Assembly: GCF_004343255.1 (NCBI RefSeq)
Contig: NZ_SMDD01000003.1
Location: forward strand, 124,001 to 188,000
Direction: 5' to 3'
DNA length: 64,000 nucleotides
From: Laceyella sacchari
GTDB taxonomy: Bacteria > Bacillota > Bacilli > Thermoactinomycetales > Thermoactinomycetaceae
In this document: piece after piece, positions 54,838-64,000 of the stretch
Layout: each line of letters begins with the position of its first letter
Position numbering within the stretch: the first letter of the stretch is position 1
The notes under the pieces: generated by a model
Database searches by the model: none
Told to the model about the DNA's origin: nothing
Seen by the model: only the letters and a program-made list of their open reading frames with translations
Made by a program: the position numbers and the translations under genes

Positions 54838-55781
54838 GCTTCACCCAACCGTTCACCAATCTCCATCGGCCGGCCGCGCACAAACTCCGACACGGGCATG
54901 CGTTTCTTTCCTGCCGGCTGTACCTCTTTCAAAATGAGCGAGCCACTGCCAGTCGCAACCACAATGCCTTGCTCGTCCACTTGCGTCACCGTTCCCGGCG
55001 GCGCATCGGAAGGTTCATCTGTATGAATGGCCCACCAGATCTTGAGTGGTTTTCCTTTCCATGTTGTAAAGGCCACCGGCCATGGGCACAGCCCGCGCAC
55101 TTGGCAGGCCAACGCTTCCGCGGGGCGGCTCCAGTCAATCCGTTCGTCTTCCCGCTTGATGTTGGGAGCGAATGTCGCCTCGCTTTCTACTTGCGGTTCT
55201 GCTTCGATCTCACCCTTTAACAGCGCCGGCAACGTTTCTTTTAACAACTCCGCACCAAGCCGACTCAGTTTCTCATGCATCGTACCCACATGGTCGTCCG
55301 GACCCACAGGAATGGCCCGTTTAGCGATCATGTCGCCCGCGTCCAATGCTTTGACCATGTACATGATGGTCACGCCCATCTCCCGTTCCCCATTGATCAG
55401 CGCCCAATGAATCGGGGCCCCACCTCGGTAACGGGGCAGGAGGGAAGCATGGACATTAATGCATCCATGCTGCGGGGCATTTAAAAGCCGCTCCGGCAAG
55501 ATCTGCCCATAAGCCGCCGTTACGATCAAGTCGGGACGCAAAGCCAGCACTTCATCCAATGACGCGGGCTCTCGCAGCTTCTCAGGCTGGAGCACAGGCA
55601 AGCCCAATGCCTGTGCAGCAACTTTAACCGGCGGGGGGGTTAGCTCCCGCTTGCGTCCTTTGGGACGGTCAGGTTGCGTCACCACCCCGACTACGTGATA
55701 CCCTTCTTCTACCAATGCTTGCAAAGAGGGAACCGCGAATTCCGGGGTTCCCATAAACACAATCCTCACCTGTTCACTCAA
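54834..55781 (-). CDS. fmt: Methionyl-tRNA formyltransferase
   Basis: 315 residues. [12 protein letters not shown] at the start; catalytic [16 protein letters not shown] (about 110), and a C-terminal OB domain. Supplies fMet-tRNA for initiation. Overlaps def's stop by four bases. Confidence 0.97.
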   Translation of the reverse strand: MSEQVRIVFMGTPEFAVPSLQALVEEGYHVVGVVTQPDRPKGRKRELTPPPVKVAAQALGLPVLQPEKLREPASLDEVLALRPDLIVTAAYGQILPERLLNAPQHGCINVHASLLPRYRGGAPIHWALINGEREMGVTIMYMVKALDAGDMIAKRAIPVGPDDHVGTMHEKLSRLGAELLKETLPALLKGEIEAEPQVESEATFAPNIKREDERIDWSRPAEALACQVRGLCPWPVAFTTWKGKPLKIWWAIHTDEPSDAPPGTVTQVDEQGIVVATGSGSLILKEVQPAGKKRMPVSEFVRGRPMEIGERLGEA

Positions 55782-56254
55782 TCCGCATCCCCCTCTGCAT
55801 CCGGACGGTACACTCTTTCCGCCACATCGATGAAGAGGACGCCGTTCAGATGGTCGATTTCATGTTGGAAGGCCCGCGCCAAATATCCTTCTGCCTCAAT
55901 CTCCATCGGCTGGCCATAGCGGTCTTGACCCTTCACTTTGATATAGTTGGCCCGGCGGACATCGCCAATCAGATTAGGGATACTTAAGCACCCTTCCGGA
56001 GGTGACAATTGTTCTCCGCGCTGCTCCACGATTTCGGGATTGACCATTTCAATCAACCCTTCACCAATGTCAACAACGATTGCCCGCTTCAAAATCCCGA
56101 CTTGCGGGGCAGCCAAACCGACGCCGCGGGCATCTGCCATCGTTTCGGCCATATCATCCAACAATTTGTGCAAGCGGTCATGAAACTTGGTAACTGGCTT
56201 AGCTTTGCTCTTTAACACCGGGTCTGGGTATTGCACTATCCTGCGAATCGCCAT
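55778..56254 (-). CDS. def: Peptide deformylase
   Basis: 158 residues. Three motifs: [10 protein letters not shown] (about 45), E-G-C-L-S-I-P (about 90) and H-E-I-D-H-L-N-G (about 135, HExxH). Removes the formyl group after initiation, pairing with fmt. Confidence 0.97.
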   Translation of the reverse strand: MAIRRIVQYPDPVLKSKAKPVTKFHDRLHKLLDDMAETMADARGVGLAAPQVGILKRAIVVDIGEGLIEMVNPEIVEQRGEQLSPPEGCLSIPNLIGDVRRANYIKVKGQDRYGQPMEIEAEGYLARAFQHEIDHLNGVLFIDVAERVYRPDAEGDAD

Positions 56255-56338
56255 CTGACTCTCTCCTTTATCTAATAGTTATGTTTCCGGCTGTTTGACA
56301 GGAGCCGGTCTATGGAAAATGAAATGTTCAACATCACT

Positions 56339-58834
56339 CTATTTTCTTTCTGCCCACAAAGTGAACCGATCTCCGCGGACAGGTTGCATGAGCTCTCCTG
56401 CATCCCGATCCACACTGATCCTGAGGTCTGGATCGTCAAACATCGCCACTGCTTCCTTAAGCAACGGTTTCAGCCTGTCCCCGTCACCCCGTTCCGCTTG
56501 ATATTTCACCAGCATTTGCAACCGATAACGATCCTTTAAACGGGGGATTGGTGCAGGAACCGGACCGAGCAACTGGCACTCCGCCGGCATCCCCCTTTGA
56601 ATCACTCGGGCCATCTCCTGGCTTGCACGCATCACGGTCACTTGGTCGGGATGGCTGAGCAAAATGGTAAACAAACTGCAATACGGCGGATAAGCGTGCT
56701 GTTTGCGCATGAAACTCTCTTGACGGTAAAACGCTTCCGTCTGATGAGATGCGGCTAGCTCAATACTGTAATGCTCGGCGGAGTAGGTCTGGATAATTAC
56801 TTTTCCCGGCTTCTCATGCCGCCCCGCCCGCCCACTCACTTGCGTCAGCAATTGGAATGTCCGCTCAGCAGCGCGAAAATCAGGCAAGTGCAACATCGTA
56901 TCCGCCGCGATGACGCCAACCAGGGTGACCTTGGGGAAATCGAGGCCCTTGGCGATCATCTGCGTGCCAAGCAGCACATCAGCCTTTCCTTCGCCGAACG
57001 AAGTCAACAAACGTTCATGCGCCCCTTTTCGGCTGGTCGTGTCCACATCCATCCGAATGACACGGATGCCAGGGAAACGGCGTACCAACTCTTCTTCCAC
57101 GCGTTGCGTTCCTGTGCCGAAGTGGCGAATGTGCGGACTCTGGCAGGAGGGGCATTCTTTGGGAACCCGTTCTGCATAGCCGCAATAATGACATCGCACC
57201 GTGCGGTTCGTTTGGTGATAAGTGAGCGAAATATCACAATGGGGGCACATCAACGTTTCCCCGCACTCCCGGCACATCACGAACGTGGAGAAACCCCGAC
57301 GGTTCAAAAACAACACCGCTTGCTCCCCGCGCTCAACGCACGCCAACAACTCTTCTTTTAACGTGCCGCTAAACATGGTGCGGTTTCCCTTGCGCAATTC
57401 CTCCCGCATATCCACAATCGTCACTACCGGAAAGGGTCGGCCGTGGACTCGCTCCCGAAGCACCACTCGTTCAAGTGTCCCGGAGTCAGCAAGGTAATGC
57501 GTTTCCAACGAGGGGGTAGCCGATCCCAGCACCAGGGTAGCTCCATGGTGCCGTGCCCGCCACGCGGCTACTTCCCTGGCGTGGTATTTAGGGTTTTCCT
57601 CTTGTTTGTAGGAAGATTCATGTTCTTCATCAATGATAATCAGGCCAATTTGTTTAAACGGAGCGAAGATAGCCGACCGGGCGCCAATAGCCACTTTTAC
57701 TTCTCCGCGTCGGATTTTGCGCCATTCATCAAAGCGCTCGCCGCTGGACAATCCGCTGTGCAAAACGGCTACTTGATCTCCAAATCGCCCTTTAAACCGT
57801 TCGACCATCTGCGGTGTGAGCGAAATCTCCGGCACGAGTACAATCGCCTCACGCCCCTGGTTGAGCGTTTCAGCGATCGCTTGCAAATACACTTCCGTCT
57901 TGCCGCTTCCTGTGACGCCTTGCAACAGCACGGAGTGGTAACGACGTTCATGAATCGGCTTTACGATCGCCGTCAGTGCCGCCGCCTGCTCCCGTGTCAG
58001 CGGCAATGGCTCGGTAGGCTGAAACGACCGGTGTTTAAATGGGTCACGGTATTCTTCCCGTTCTTCCCATGCCAACGCCCCCATCTCCACCAGCTTTTGG
58101 ACGGTGGAGCGCGCCACTCGCAATTCCGCCAGCAAAGTGGGCAGAGGAATGGCCTCCGGTTGTTTCGCAAAATAGCGAAGCACCTCTTTTTGCCGTTTGG
58201 CCCGCCCTGATAGCCGCTCCAATGTCCGATTAAGCTCATCCCTCGATTGCTTAGGCCAAACCCACATCACTTTTTGCCTCGTCACCCGGTCGCCGATTCG
58301 CTCTTCCACTCGTATCCGGCCCGCTTCTGCCAATCGGCGCAACAAGCGAGCATCACCACCAACCGCATCCAAGGCTTCATCCCATGAGCACTCTTTGTTT
58401 TCACGCAATCGGGCAAACAGCGGTACCGCCGGCAGGTCGATCAGCGAATCTGTCTCGGCAGAAGCCTCTGGCCCGAGGCTCACCACTTTTGCATAAGTCC
58501 CCTTCAACACTGCCGGCACCATGGAAGCGAGCGCTGTCATCGTATGGCATAAGTACTCATCAGCCATAAAAAAGCCCAGCTGCACCAATTCCGGCGTCAG
58601 GGGGGGCACAAAATCCAGCACATCCAATATGGCTTTGAGGCGGGGTGTTTCCGCTTCATCCTTCAAATCGACCACATACCCCAACACTTTGCGCGGGCCA
58701 AACGGTACCTTAACCCGGCAACCGATCCGCACTTCCCCACGCAAGCTTTCGGGAACCAGATAATCGAAGGGCCGGTCCGTCGCCTTGGTCGGCACATCTA
58801 CGATCACCTGGGCAATGCACTTACCGCCGTTCAT
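56339..58834 (-). CDS. priA: Primosomal protein N' (PriA)
   Basis: 831 residues. Restarts replication by loading the primosome on forks. The N-terminal 3'-end-binding region is followed by G-V-T-G-S-G-K-T-E-V-Y (Walker A, about 310) and I-I-I-D-E-E-H-E-S-S-Y (DEEH, about 400). A cysteine block around 500-545 (C-R-E-C-G ... C-P-H-C ... C-H-Y-C-G ... C-P-S-C) binds two zincs. Its start overlaps the coaBC end by 14 bases. Confidence 0.97.
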   Translation of the reverse strand: MNGGKCIAQVIVDVPTKATDRPFDYLVPESLRGEVRIGCRVKVPFGPRKVLGYVVDLKDEAETPRLKAILDVLDFVPPLTPELVQLGFFMADEYLCHTMTALASMVPAVLKGTYAKVVSLGPEASAETDSLIDLPAVPLFARLRENKECSWDEALDAVGGDARLLRRLAEAGRIRVEERIGDRVTRQKVMWVWPKQSRDELNRTLERLSGRAKRQKEVLRYFAKQPEAIPLPTLLAELRVARSTVQKLVEMGALAWEEREEYRDPFKHRSFQPTEPLPLTREQAAALTAIVKPIHERRYHSVLLQGVTGSGKTEVYLQAIAETLNQGREAIVLVPEISLTPQMVERFKGRFGDQVAVLHSGLSSGERFDEWRKIRRGEVKVAIGARSAIFAPFKQIGLIIIDEEHESSYKQEENPKYHAREVAAWRARHHGATLVLGSATPSLETHYLADSGTLERVVLRERVHGRPFPVVTIVDMREELRKGNRTMFSGTLKEELLACVERGEQAVLFLNRRGFSTFVMCRECGETLMCPHCDISLTYHQTNRTVRCHYCGYAERVPKECPSCQSPHIRHFGTGTQRVEEELVRRFPGIRVIRMDVDTTSRKGAHERLLTSFGEGKADVLLGTQMIAKGLDFPKVTLVGVIAADTMLHLPDFRAAERTFQLLTQVSGRAGRHEKPGKVIIQTYSAEHYSIELAASHQTEAFYRQESFMRKQHAYPPYCSLFTILLSHPDQVTVMRASQEMARVIQRGMPAECQLLGPVPAPIPRLKDRYRLQMLVKYQAERGDGDRLKPLLKEAVAMFDDPDLRISVDRDAGELMQPVRGDRFTLWAERK

Positions 58835-60023
58835 GCAATCGCTCTCCGATCAACTGGATAATCCGCTCGGCCACTTCGCGTTTGCTGAGCAAAGGCAGAG
58901 CGCACACTTCCCCATCCCGGTCATAGATGGTGACAATATTGGTGTCGGTGCCAAAGCCGGCTCCCGGCAGAGTGACATCATTAGCCACAACCAAGTCCTG
59001 CCCCTTGCGCACCAGCTTGGATTTCGCATACTCCGCCACCCGATCCGTTTCCGCGGCAAAGCCGACAAACAACTGGTCGGGCCGTTTGCGTTTGCCTACT
59101 TCACTCGCGATGTCCTCCGTTTTCTCCAACTCCAGCAACCATTCGGAGGAAGACTTTTTCCGCTTTGAGGCCAGCTCCACTTTCGGACGATAATCGGACA
59201 CCGCCGCGGCCTTGATGATCACATCCGCTTCCGGCAGCATCCGCATGACGGCCTCTTTCATCTCTCGTGTACGGACAACATCGATTCGGGTTACGCCTTC
59301 AGGGGTAGGGAGCGAAACCGGACCGCTGACGAGGATCACTTCCGCCCCCGCAGCCACCGCCGCTTCAGCCAGGGCATAGCCCATCTTGCCGGAAGAATAA
59401 TTGGAGATATAGCGGACGGGATCAATCGGCTCTTGCGTCGGCCCCGCCGTGATCAATACCTTTTTTCCCGCCAGTGGACGGTTTGTATCAAAGAAGCGTT
59501 CAACCCACGCCACGATCTCTTCCGGTTCAGCCATTCGCCCCTGCCCCACATAACCGCAAGCCAATTGCCCTTCCGCTGGATCGATGAATCGGACGCCGCG
59601 TGCCCGAAGGCGGTTCATATTCTCCTGCACAACGGCATTTTGGTACATATGTACATTCATCGCCGGCGCTACCACAATCGGGGCGAGCGTCGCCAATAGT
59701 GTTGTCGTCAGCATATCATCTGCCAACCCCATCGCCAGCTTGCCCATGAAGTTAGCCGTGGCCGGAGCGATCACAAACAAATCGGCGTGATCGGCCAAAT
59801 CAATATGGTTCACCACCGCCGGATTGCGCTCATCGAACGTGTCGACGGCGACGGAATGGCGGGACAGGATTTGCATTGTCAGGGGGGTGATGAATTGGGT
59901 AGCGGAAGCCGTCATAATCACGCGAACATCCGCCCCGCGCTGGGTCAATTGGCTCGCGATCGATGCCGCCTTGAAAGCCGCGATCCCCCCTGTCACTCCC
60001 AAAACCACGCGTTTCCCTCGCAT
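58821..60023 (-). CDS. coaBC: Coenzyme A biosynthesis bifunctional protein CoaBC
   Basis: 400 residues. The N-terminal decarboxylase flavoprotein (V-T-G-G-I-A-A-F-K-A about 10; A-P-A-M-N-V-H-M about 105; A-C-G-Y-V-G-Q-G-R about 150) is fused to a C-terminal ligase (I-T-A-G-P-T-Q-E-P-I-D-P-V-R-Y-I-S-N-Y-S-S-G-K). Two consecutive CoA steps. ATG 60023 follows AGAGGG. Together with coaD, two of the CoA-pathway genes lie in the window. Confidence 0.96.
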   Translation of the reverse strand: MRGKRVVLGVTGGIAAFKAASIASQLTQRGADVRVIMTASATQFITPLTMQILSRHSVAVDTFDERNPAVVNHIDLADHADLFVIAPATANFMGKLAMGLADDMLTTTLLATLAPIVVAPAMNVHMYQNAVVQENMNRLRARGVRFIDPAEGQLACGYVGQGRMAEPEEIVAWVERFFDTNRPLAGKKVLITAGPTQEPIDPVRYISNYSSGKMGYALAEAAVAAGAEVILVSGPVSLPTPEGVTRIDVVRTREMKEAVMRMLPEADVIIKAAAVSDYRPKVELASKRKKSSSEWLLELEKTEDIASEVGKRKRPDQLFVGFAAETDRVAEYAKSKLVRKGQDLVVANDVTLPGAGFGTDTNIVTIYDRDGEVCALPLLSKREVAERIIQLIGERLHERR

Positions 60024-60061
60024 GAGCATCCCTCTTTCTTCTATCGATGCGATACCTTGCG

Positions 60062-60167
60062 GCAAACGCCGCTAAAAACATTGCGTTTGCGGACAGGTGT
60101 GAGCCGTCCACTCTCGAAACGGAAGCAGGGGGACGCCTCCAACTAGCATCGTCTGGAAACGTCCCCG
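60062..60167 (-). other. Two hairpins between rpoZ and coaBC
   Basis: GCAAACGC/GCGTTTGC (60062-60090) and GGGGACG/CGTCCCC (about 60130-60167) fill the short gap. Neither is followed by a clear U-run; possible attenuators. Confidence 0.4.
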
Positions 60168-60178
60168 TCTTTCAACAG

Positions 60179-60382
60179 TTATTTGTTTGGTGTGCGGTTG
60201 GTTGGAACAAGCAAATCCGCAGCGATCTCTTCCAAAGCGGCGCCCACGTACTTTTTGGAACGCGGCTGCAATTGCGGTTCATGGCCGTCCAACAATTGAC
60301 GCGCCCGCTTGGAAGCGACAACAACCAACGAATACTTGCTGTCCGCTTTTGTCATCAACAGGTCAATAGATGGATACAGCAA
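60179..60382 (-). CDS. rpoZ: RNA polymerase omega subunit
   Basis: 67 residues from a TTG start (GGGAGGG seven bases upstream): [19 protein letters not shown] longer ATG reading exists but runs into gmk and has no site. Assists assembly of the beta' subunit. Confidence 0.93.
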   Translation of the reverse strand: MLYPSIDLLMTKADSKYSLVVVASKRARQLLDGHEPQLQPRSKKYVGAALEEIAADLLVPTNRTPNK

Positions 60383-60398
60383 TCGATTTCCCTCCCAT

Positions 60399-61001
60399 CT
60401 ATTCACTAATGACCAGTCGGTCTTTTCGACAGTGTTCGGCGAGGATGATGCTCTGAATCCGTTCACACGCTTTTTCCACTTTGTCGTTAATGACCACATA
60501 ATCATAGTGTTCAATTTGTTTCAATTCATCGCTCGCGGCATGCAAGCGGCTGTTTAAAGAAGTTTCCGTCTCGGACCCTCGCCCCTCAATCCGCTTGCGC
60601 AGATCTTCGAAGGTGGGAGGAACGAGAAAGATGAAGATGCCTTGTGGAAATTTCTCCTTCACTTGCAGGGCACCCTGCACTTCGATTTCCAACAGGATAT
60701 CGCGGCCAGAAGCCAGCGTCTCTTCCACCACCCGGCGCGGGGTTCCGTAATAATTGCCAACATACTGGGCCCACTCGATCAATTCATCTTGTTCAATCAT
60801 ATTTTGGAATTCGGGCACGGTCTTGAAAAAATAATTGACCCCGTCCACTTCCCCTTCACGCGGCGCCCGGGTTGTAGCCGATACGGAATACGTAAGCTCG
60901 GGCATCCGTTTGCGCAACGCCGCGCAAACCGTTCCTTTCCCCACGCCGGATGGACCTGAAACTACAAGCAATAGTCCTTCTTTTTGATAATCGGCTCTCA
61001 T
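60399..61001 (-). CDS. gmk: Guanylate kinase
   Basis: 200 residues. [12 protein letters not shown] (P-loop, about 14), [11 protein letters not shown] (GMP-binding) and V-N-Y-F-F motifs. Converts GMP to GDP for nucleotide and (p)ppGpp pools. Next to rpoZ as usual. Confidence 0.97.
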   Translation of the reverse strand: MRADYQKEGLLLVVSGPSGVGKGTVCAALRKRMPELTYSVSATTRAPREGEVDGVNYFFKTVPEFQNMIEQDELIEWAQYVGNYYGTPRRVVEETLASGRDILLEIEVQGALQVKEKFPQGIFIFLVPPTFEDLRKRIEGRGSETETSLNSRLHAASDELKQIEHYDYVVINDKVEKACERIQSIILAEHCRKDRLVISE

Positions 61002-61013
61002 AGCTAGTCCTTC

Positions 61014-61280
61014 CTACTCTACGATCTCTTCATGTTGTTCTTTGCTTGCCAACCGGTGCGCCACCGTCTCCGGCTGAACGGCCGACAGGATCACATGGTC
61101 GCTGTCGGTAATGATGACCGCCCGTGTGCGCCGGCCATAGGTTGCGTCGATGAGCACCCCGCGTTCGCGCGCTTCTTGAATGATCCGCTTAATCGGCGCA
61201 GAATCGGGGCTCACAATCGAAACGATGCGATTCGCTGAAACGATGTTTCCGAAACCGATATTGATTAATTTGATCCCCAA
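61014..61280 (-). CDS. remA: Extracellular matrix regulator RemA (DUF370)
   Basis: 88 residues from a TTG start at 61280 (GGAGGT). [22 protein letters not shown] and [18 protein letters not shown] nearly equal B. subtilis RemA. RemA is a DNA-binding ring that activates biofilm matrix and osmoprotection genes. The upstream in-frame ATG is not used, judging by the missing site. Confidence 0.94.
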   Translation of the reverse strand: MGIKLINIGFGNIVSANRIVSIVSPDSAPIKRIIQEARERGVLIDATYGRRTRAVIITDSDHVILSAVQPETVAHRLASKEQHEEIVE

Positions 61281-61398
61281 GCGTGAGTACCTCCTCGCCC
61301 ATTGTCTCATATTTGTCAAATGGGGTTGCTATCTTCTCTCAAGCATCTCTTGATCCTACTACGCTATTTTAGACACTTTTTTGACGAGAATCAATGTT

Positions 61399-62298
61399 TT
61401 ACTCCATATTTTGCACCTGTTCTTTCATTTTTTCAAGAACGCTCTTGCAATCAACCACGAAAGCGCTAATGGTGTGGAGATTGGCTTTGGAGCCGATCGT
61501 ATTCACTTCGCGGTTCATCTCCTGCACCAGGAAATCGAGACGTCTGCCCACCGGCTCCGATTGTTTTAAGGCCGCTTGAAATTGTTCAGCGTGGCTTTTG
61601 AGACGGGTCAGTTCCTCAGTGATGTCTGCTTTATCCACCCAGATCGCCACCTCTGCCACCACCCGCTCCGGAGGGGTATCCACATCAGCCAGCATTTCTG
61701 ACAACCGCGCCATCAACCGGGACTCTACATGCGTTTTGATCTGTGGCACTTCGGCTTCAATCTGCCCGACTATTTTCATCAGCTCTGCCAGTCTTGCGGA
61801 CACATCTTCCGCCAGCCGCAATCCCTCTCGCATGCGCATTTCTTTCAAGCGGATGCATGCCTGTTCCACGGCCTTAAGGCAAATATCCTTATATTCCTCC
61901 ACATCCCGTTTAACTTCTTCTATTATCCAGAATTCCGGTTTATGTATCAGGTCAGCCAAAGTCAATTGAGGTTCGATTCCCCATTTGTGTTGCAACGCGC
62001 TTCCTGCCGCCATAAAACTTTCAACGAATTGCCAATCGATCTCCACTTTTCGCTCCGGCGGTGCCATCCCCTCCAGCGAAACAAAGACATCCACTCGCCC
62101 CCGACGTACCACGGATTGCACAAGTCTCCGGATATCTTCCTCCAAAGACATCCATCCTTGTGGCAGACGCACCACCACATCTAAAAAGCGATGGTTCACC
62201 GAGCGAATCTCAGTTGTGACGCGGCATTCCGCCGTCTCCACTTCTCCCCTCCCATATCCTGTCATGCTCATTGCAGTCAGCTTCTCTTGTGTTGTCAT
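61399..62298 (-). CDS. yicC: YicC/YloC family endoribonuclease
   Basis: About 299 residues. S-M-T-G-Y-G-R-G at the start and R-R-L-D-F-L-V-Q-E-M-N-R-E-V-N-T-I-G-S-K-A (about 265-285), the family's hallmark C-terminal motif. YicC proteins are RNases acting on small RNAs and mRNAs. Start is uncertain among ATGs at 62298 (TGGGG upstream) and 62271. Confidence 0.92.
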   Translation of the reverse strand: MTTQEKLTAMSMTGYGRGEVETAECRVTTEIRSVNHRFLDVVVRLPQGWMSLEEDIRRLVQSVVRRGRVDVFVSLEGMAPPERKVEIDWQFVESFMAAGSALQHKWGIEPQLTLADLIHKPEFWIIEEVKRDVEEYKDICLKAVEQACIRLKEMRMREGLRLAEDVSARLAELMKIVGQIEAEVPQIKTHVESRLMARLSEMLADVDTPPERVVAEVAIWVDKADITEELTRLKSHAEQFQAALKQSEPVGRRLDFLVQEMNREVNTIGSKANLHTISAFVVDCKSVLEKMKEQVQNME

Positions 62299-62464
62299 CG
62301 CTAAACCCCACACTCTCTTCTCTCATTTCCATCCCAATTATCTCCAAAATCAAGGGGATCATCCCTATTCTTTACAATGCATTCAATTCCTGCAGGTCGA
62401 ATTTATCGCCCGTTCCTGATAGAATAGTGCATTGTAGACAAAGGAATAGAAGGATGTTGACGAC

Positions 62465-64000
62465 ATGTCAAACAAATTGGTAAAAGGAACTGTTATCTTA
62501 AGTGTAGCAACATTGTTCACGAAAATCATCGGCAGTTTGTTCTGGGCGCCGTTTCAGAACATCGCCGGTGATGAAACCGTTGGGCTCTATCGTATTTCAT
62601 TTCCGTTTTATACGATTCTGCTCATGATCGCTTCAGCCGGCATTCCGATCACTGTATCCAAGTTTGTGGCTGAACGTTTGTCCAACAACGATCATGCGGG
62701 AGCGCGCCGGGTGTTGAAGGCAGCATCGCTGATTTTGAGCATCAGCGGCTTCATCGCCTTCTCACTCTTGTTCTTCGGGTCTCATTTCATCGCCAACGTG
62801 ATGCTGAACAACCCGGATACCGAATCCTCGCTGAAGGTACTGGCGTGTGCCATCGTGTTTGTACCGATCATGGCTGTTTACCGCGGGTACTTTCAAGGCC
62901 ACCAACAAATGATGCCGACCGGGGTCTCGCAAGTCGTCGAGCAAGTGGTACGAGTGGGAACGGTGATCGGGCTCACTTACTGGATGGTCCAAGCAAACTT
63001 GCCGCAAGAGACGGTGGCGGCGGGAGCGACCTCCGGTGCTTTGACTGGCGCCATCGCCGGATTGGTGGTTGTCATGTGGTACAATAGCCGCGATCTGAAA
63101 ATGGCCAGACAAGCTGGTCTAAATGCGACCAATACGAAGGAACCACTGTTTCCGCTGGCCAAAAAAATCTTGCGGTACGCTATCCCGATTTCGCTTGCGT
63201 CCTTGGTGTTGCCTTTGATCGGGCTGATCGATTCGTTCACCGTCCCCCGCCTGCTGATGGCGGAAGGCAACACAGCCAGCATGACCAATACGCTGTTTGG
63301 CATATACAGTCGAGGAGAGCCGTTTGTCAATGTGATCTCTACCTTCTCCTCCTCTCTGACATTGGCTTTGATCCCAGCCATCTCGGCCCATGTCGCCAAA
63401 CAAGAGATGGCGGCGGTTGAGCACAAGACGCAACAAGCGTGGTTAATGACCACAATTATCAGCTTACCCTCCTGTGTAATGTTGGCAATTCTAGCGCGTC
63501 CGCTCAACGTGATGATGTATCAGGATGACGCCGGAACCGTCACGCTGTCCGTCTTGGCATTCTCAGCCATCTTCAGCACATTAGCTGTGACCAGTTCGGG
63601 CATTTTGCAAGGCCTTGGACACAACAAAGTGCCAGTACGCCATTTGTTGATCGGCGCCGTCTGCAAAGTCATCGGCAACTTCATCTTTATTCCGATCATG
63701 GGCATTGCTGGTTCAGCCTTAGCCATGGTGCTGGCTTACCTGGTTGTCTGTGCGCTAAACATGTGGATGGTCATTCGTGTGACGGGAGTGAAGCTCTCGC
63801 TGACTCGCCAATTTATCAAACCTGGTTTCAGCACTCTGATCATGGGGATTGCGTTGACCGGTGCTTACCTTTTCATCAACGACACCATGGATTTGGAGCA
63901 CGCTTCCCGACTGACGAACACCTTGGCTGCGCTCAGCCTGTGCGTTGTTGCGGGCGTGATCTACATCATCGCACTGATTATCAGCAAAACGATCACCGAA
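62465..64000 (+). CDS. SpoVB-like polysaccharide/lipid flippase, partial
   Basis: 512 codons to the window end, no stop. At least twelve membrane helices and MVF/MOP features: K-G-T-V-I-L-S-V-A-T-L-F-T-K-I-I-G-S-L at the start, then G-I-P-I-T-V-S-K-F-V-A-E and Q-G-H-Q-Q-M-M-P-T (about 145). These match SpoVB/YkvU-family lipid exporters, which move wall or spore-cortex precursors. AAGGA precedes the ATG at 62465. Whether it is the true sporulation SpoVB or a paralogue cannot be told here. Confidence 0.88.
   Translation, partial: MSNKLVKGTVILSVATLFTKIIGSLFWAPFQNIAGDETVGLYRISFPFYTILLMIASAGIPITVSKFVAERLSNNDHAGARRVLKAASLILSISGFIAFSLLFFGSHFIANVMLNNPDTESSLKVLACAIVFVPIMAVYRGYFQGHQQMMPTGVSQVVEQVVRVGTVIGLTYWMVQANLPQETVAAGATSGALTGAIAGLVVVMWYNSRDLKMARQAGLNATNTKEPLFPLAKKILRYAIPISLASLVLPLIGLIDSFTVPRLLMAEGNTASMTNTLFGIYSRGEPFVNVISTFSSSLTLALIPAISAHVAKQEMAAVEHKTQQAWLMTTIISLPSCVMLAILARPLNVMMYQDDAGTVTLSVLAFSAIFSTLAVTSSGILQGLGHNKVPVRHLLIGAVCKVIGNFIFIPIMGIAGSALAMVLAYLVVCALNMWMVIRVTGVKLSLTRQFIKPGFSTLIMGIALTGAYLFINDTMDLEHASRLTNTLAALSLCVVAGVIYIIALIISKTITE

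Overview
The window is a chromosomal segment of an endospore-forming Bacillales bacterium. Spore genes (spoVM, ylbJ, a gerA/gerB/gerC-type germinant receptor operon, a SpoVB-like exporter) and the long Bacillus-type 'ylo/ylq' order of housekeeping genes show this. The moderately high-GC core and the gene mix would suit a thermophilic Thermoactinomycetaceae-like relative, but that placement is inference only. Nearly every gene from 6.9 to 62.3 kb lies on the minus strand and is packed with short gaps or 4-base overlaps.

Layout. (1) 1-6.8 kb is an AT-rich accessory segment: a SUKH/SMI1-KNR4-like protein, an orphan beta-rich protein, a small secreted protein, a seven-bladed YVTN propeller, a thermonuclease-like lipoprotein, a divergent tyrosine recombinase and an apparent universal-stress-protein remnant. 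(2) 6.9-18.4 kb holds translation and secretion genes: yraN, rnhB, rbgA, lepB, rplS, trmD, rimM, khpA, rpsP, ffh, ylxM, ftsY, smc. (3) 18.7-20.5 kb is a small insertion (csaA, a Fur-box-preceded fhuF-like reductase, a small membrane protein) between smc and rnc. (4) 20.6-27.3 kb is rnc plus the fatty-acid operon fapR-plsX-fabH-fabD-fabG-acpP-fabF, with a FapR operator just downstream of the fapR -10 box. (5) 27.3-33.8 kb is the rpmF-yceD-ylbL-rssA-ylbJ-coaD-rsmD block, followed by small orphans. (6) 33.9-40.6 kb is recG, sdaAA, sdaAB, a DegV/FakB-like protein, fakA and yloU. (7) 40.7-48 kb is divergent rpmB with a long structured leader, then spoVM, thiN, thiT, rpe, rsgA, prkC, prpC, rlmN. (8) 48.2-53.3 kb is a second insertion (gerA-gerB-gerC, a small membrane protein, pirin). 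(9) 53.5-62.3 kb is rsmB, fmt, def, priA, coaBC, rpoZ, gmk, remA, yicC, and a plus-strand SpoVB-like exporter runs off the end.

How the genes work together. Ribosome proteins and rRNA/tRNA modification enzymes (rplS, rpsP, rpmF, rpmB, rimM, rbgA, rsgA, trmD, rlmN, rsmB, rsmD, fmt, def) are interleaved with membrane-lipid synthesis (plsX/fab genes under FapR, fakA plus a FakB-like protein), co-translational targeting (ffh, ftsY, lepB), chromosome dynamics (smc, recG, priA) and PASTA-kinase signalling (prkC/prpC).

No CRISPR array, tRNA, rRNA or intact insertion sequence was seen. The least explained signals are the roughly 300-base hairpin-rich leader upstream of rpmB, the inverted repeat around the start of the YVTN gene, the recombinase with substituted catalytic positions, and repeated TTACCGAA elements in the gene-poor stretch between the nuclease and the recombinase.
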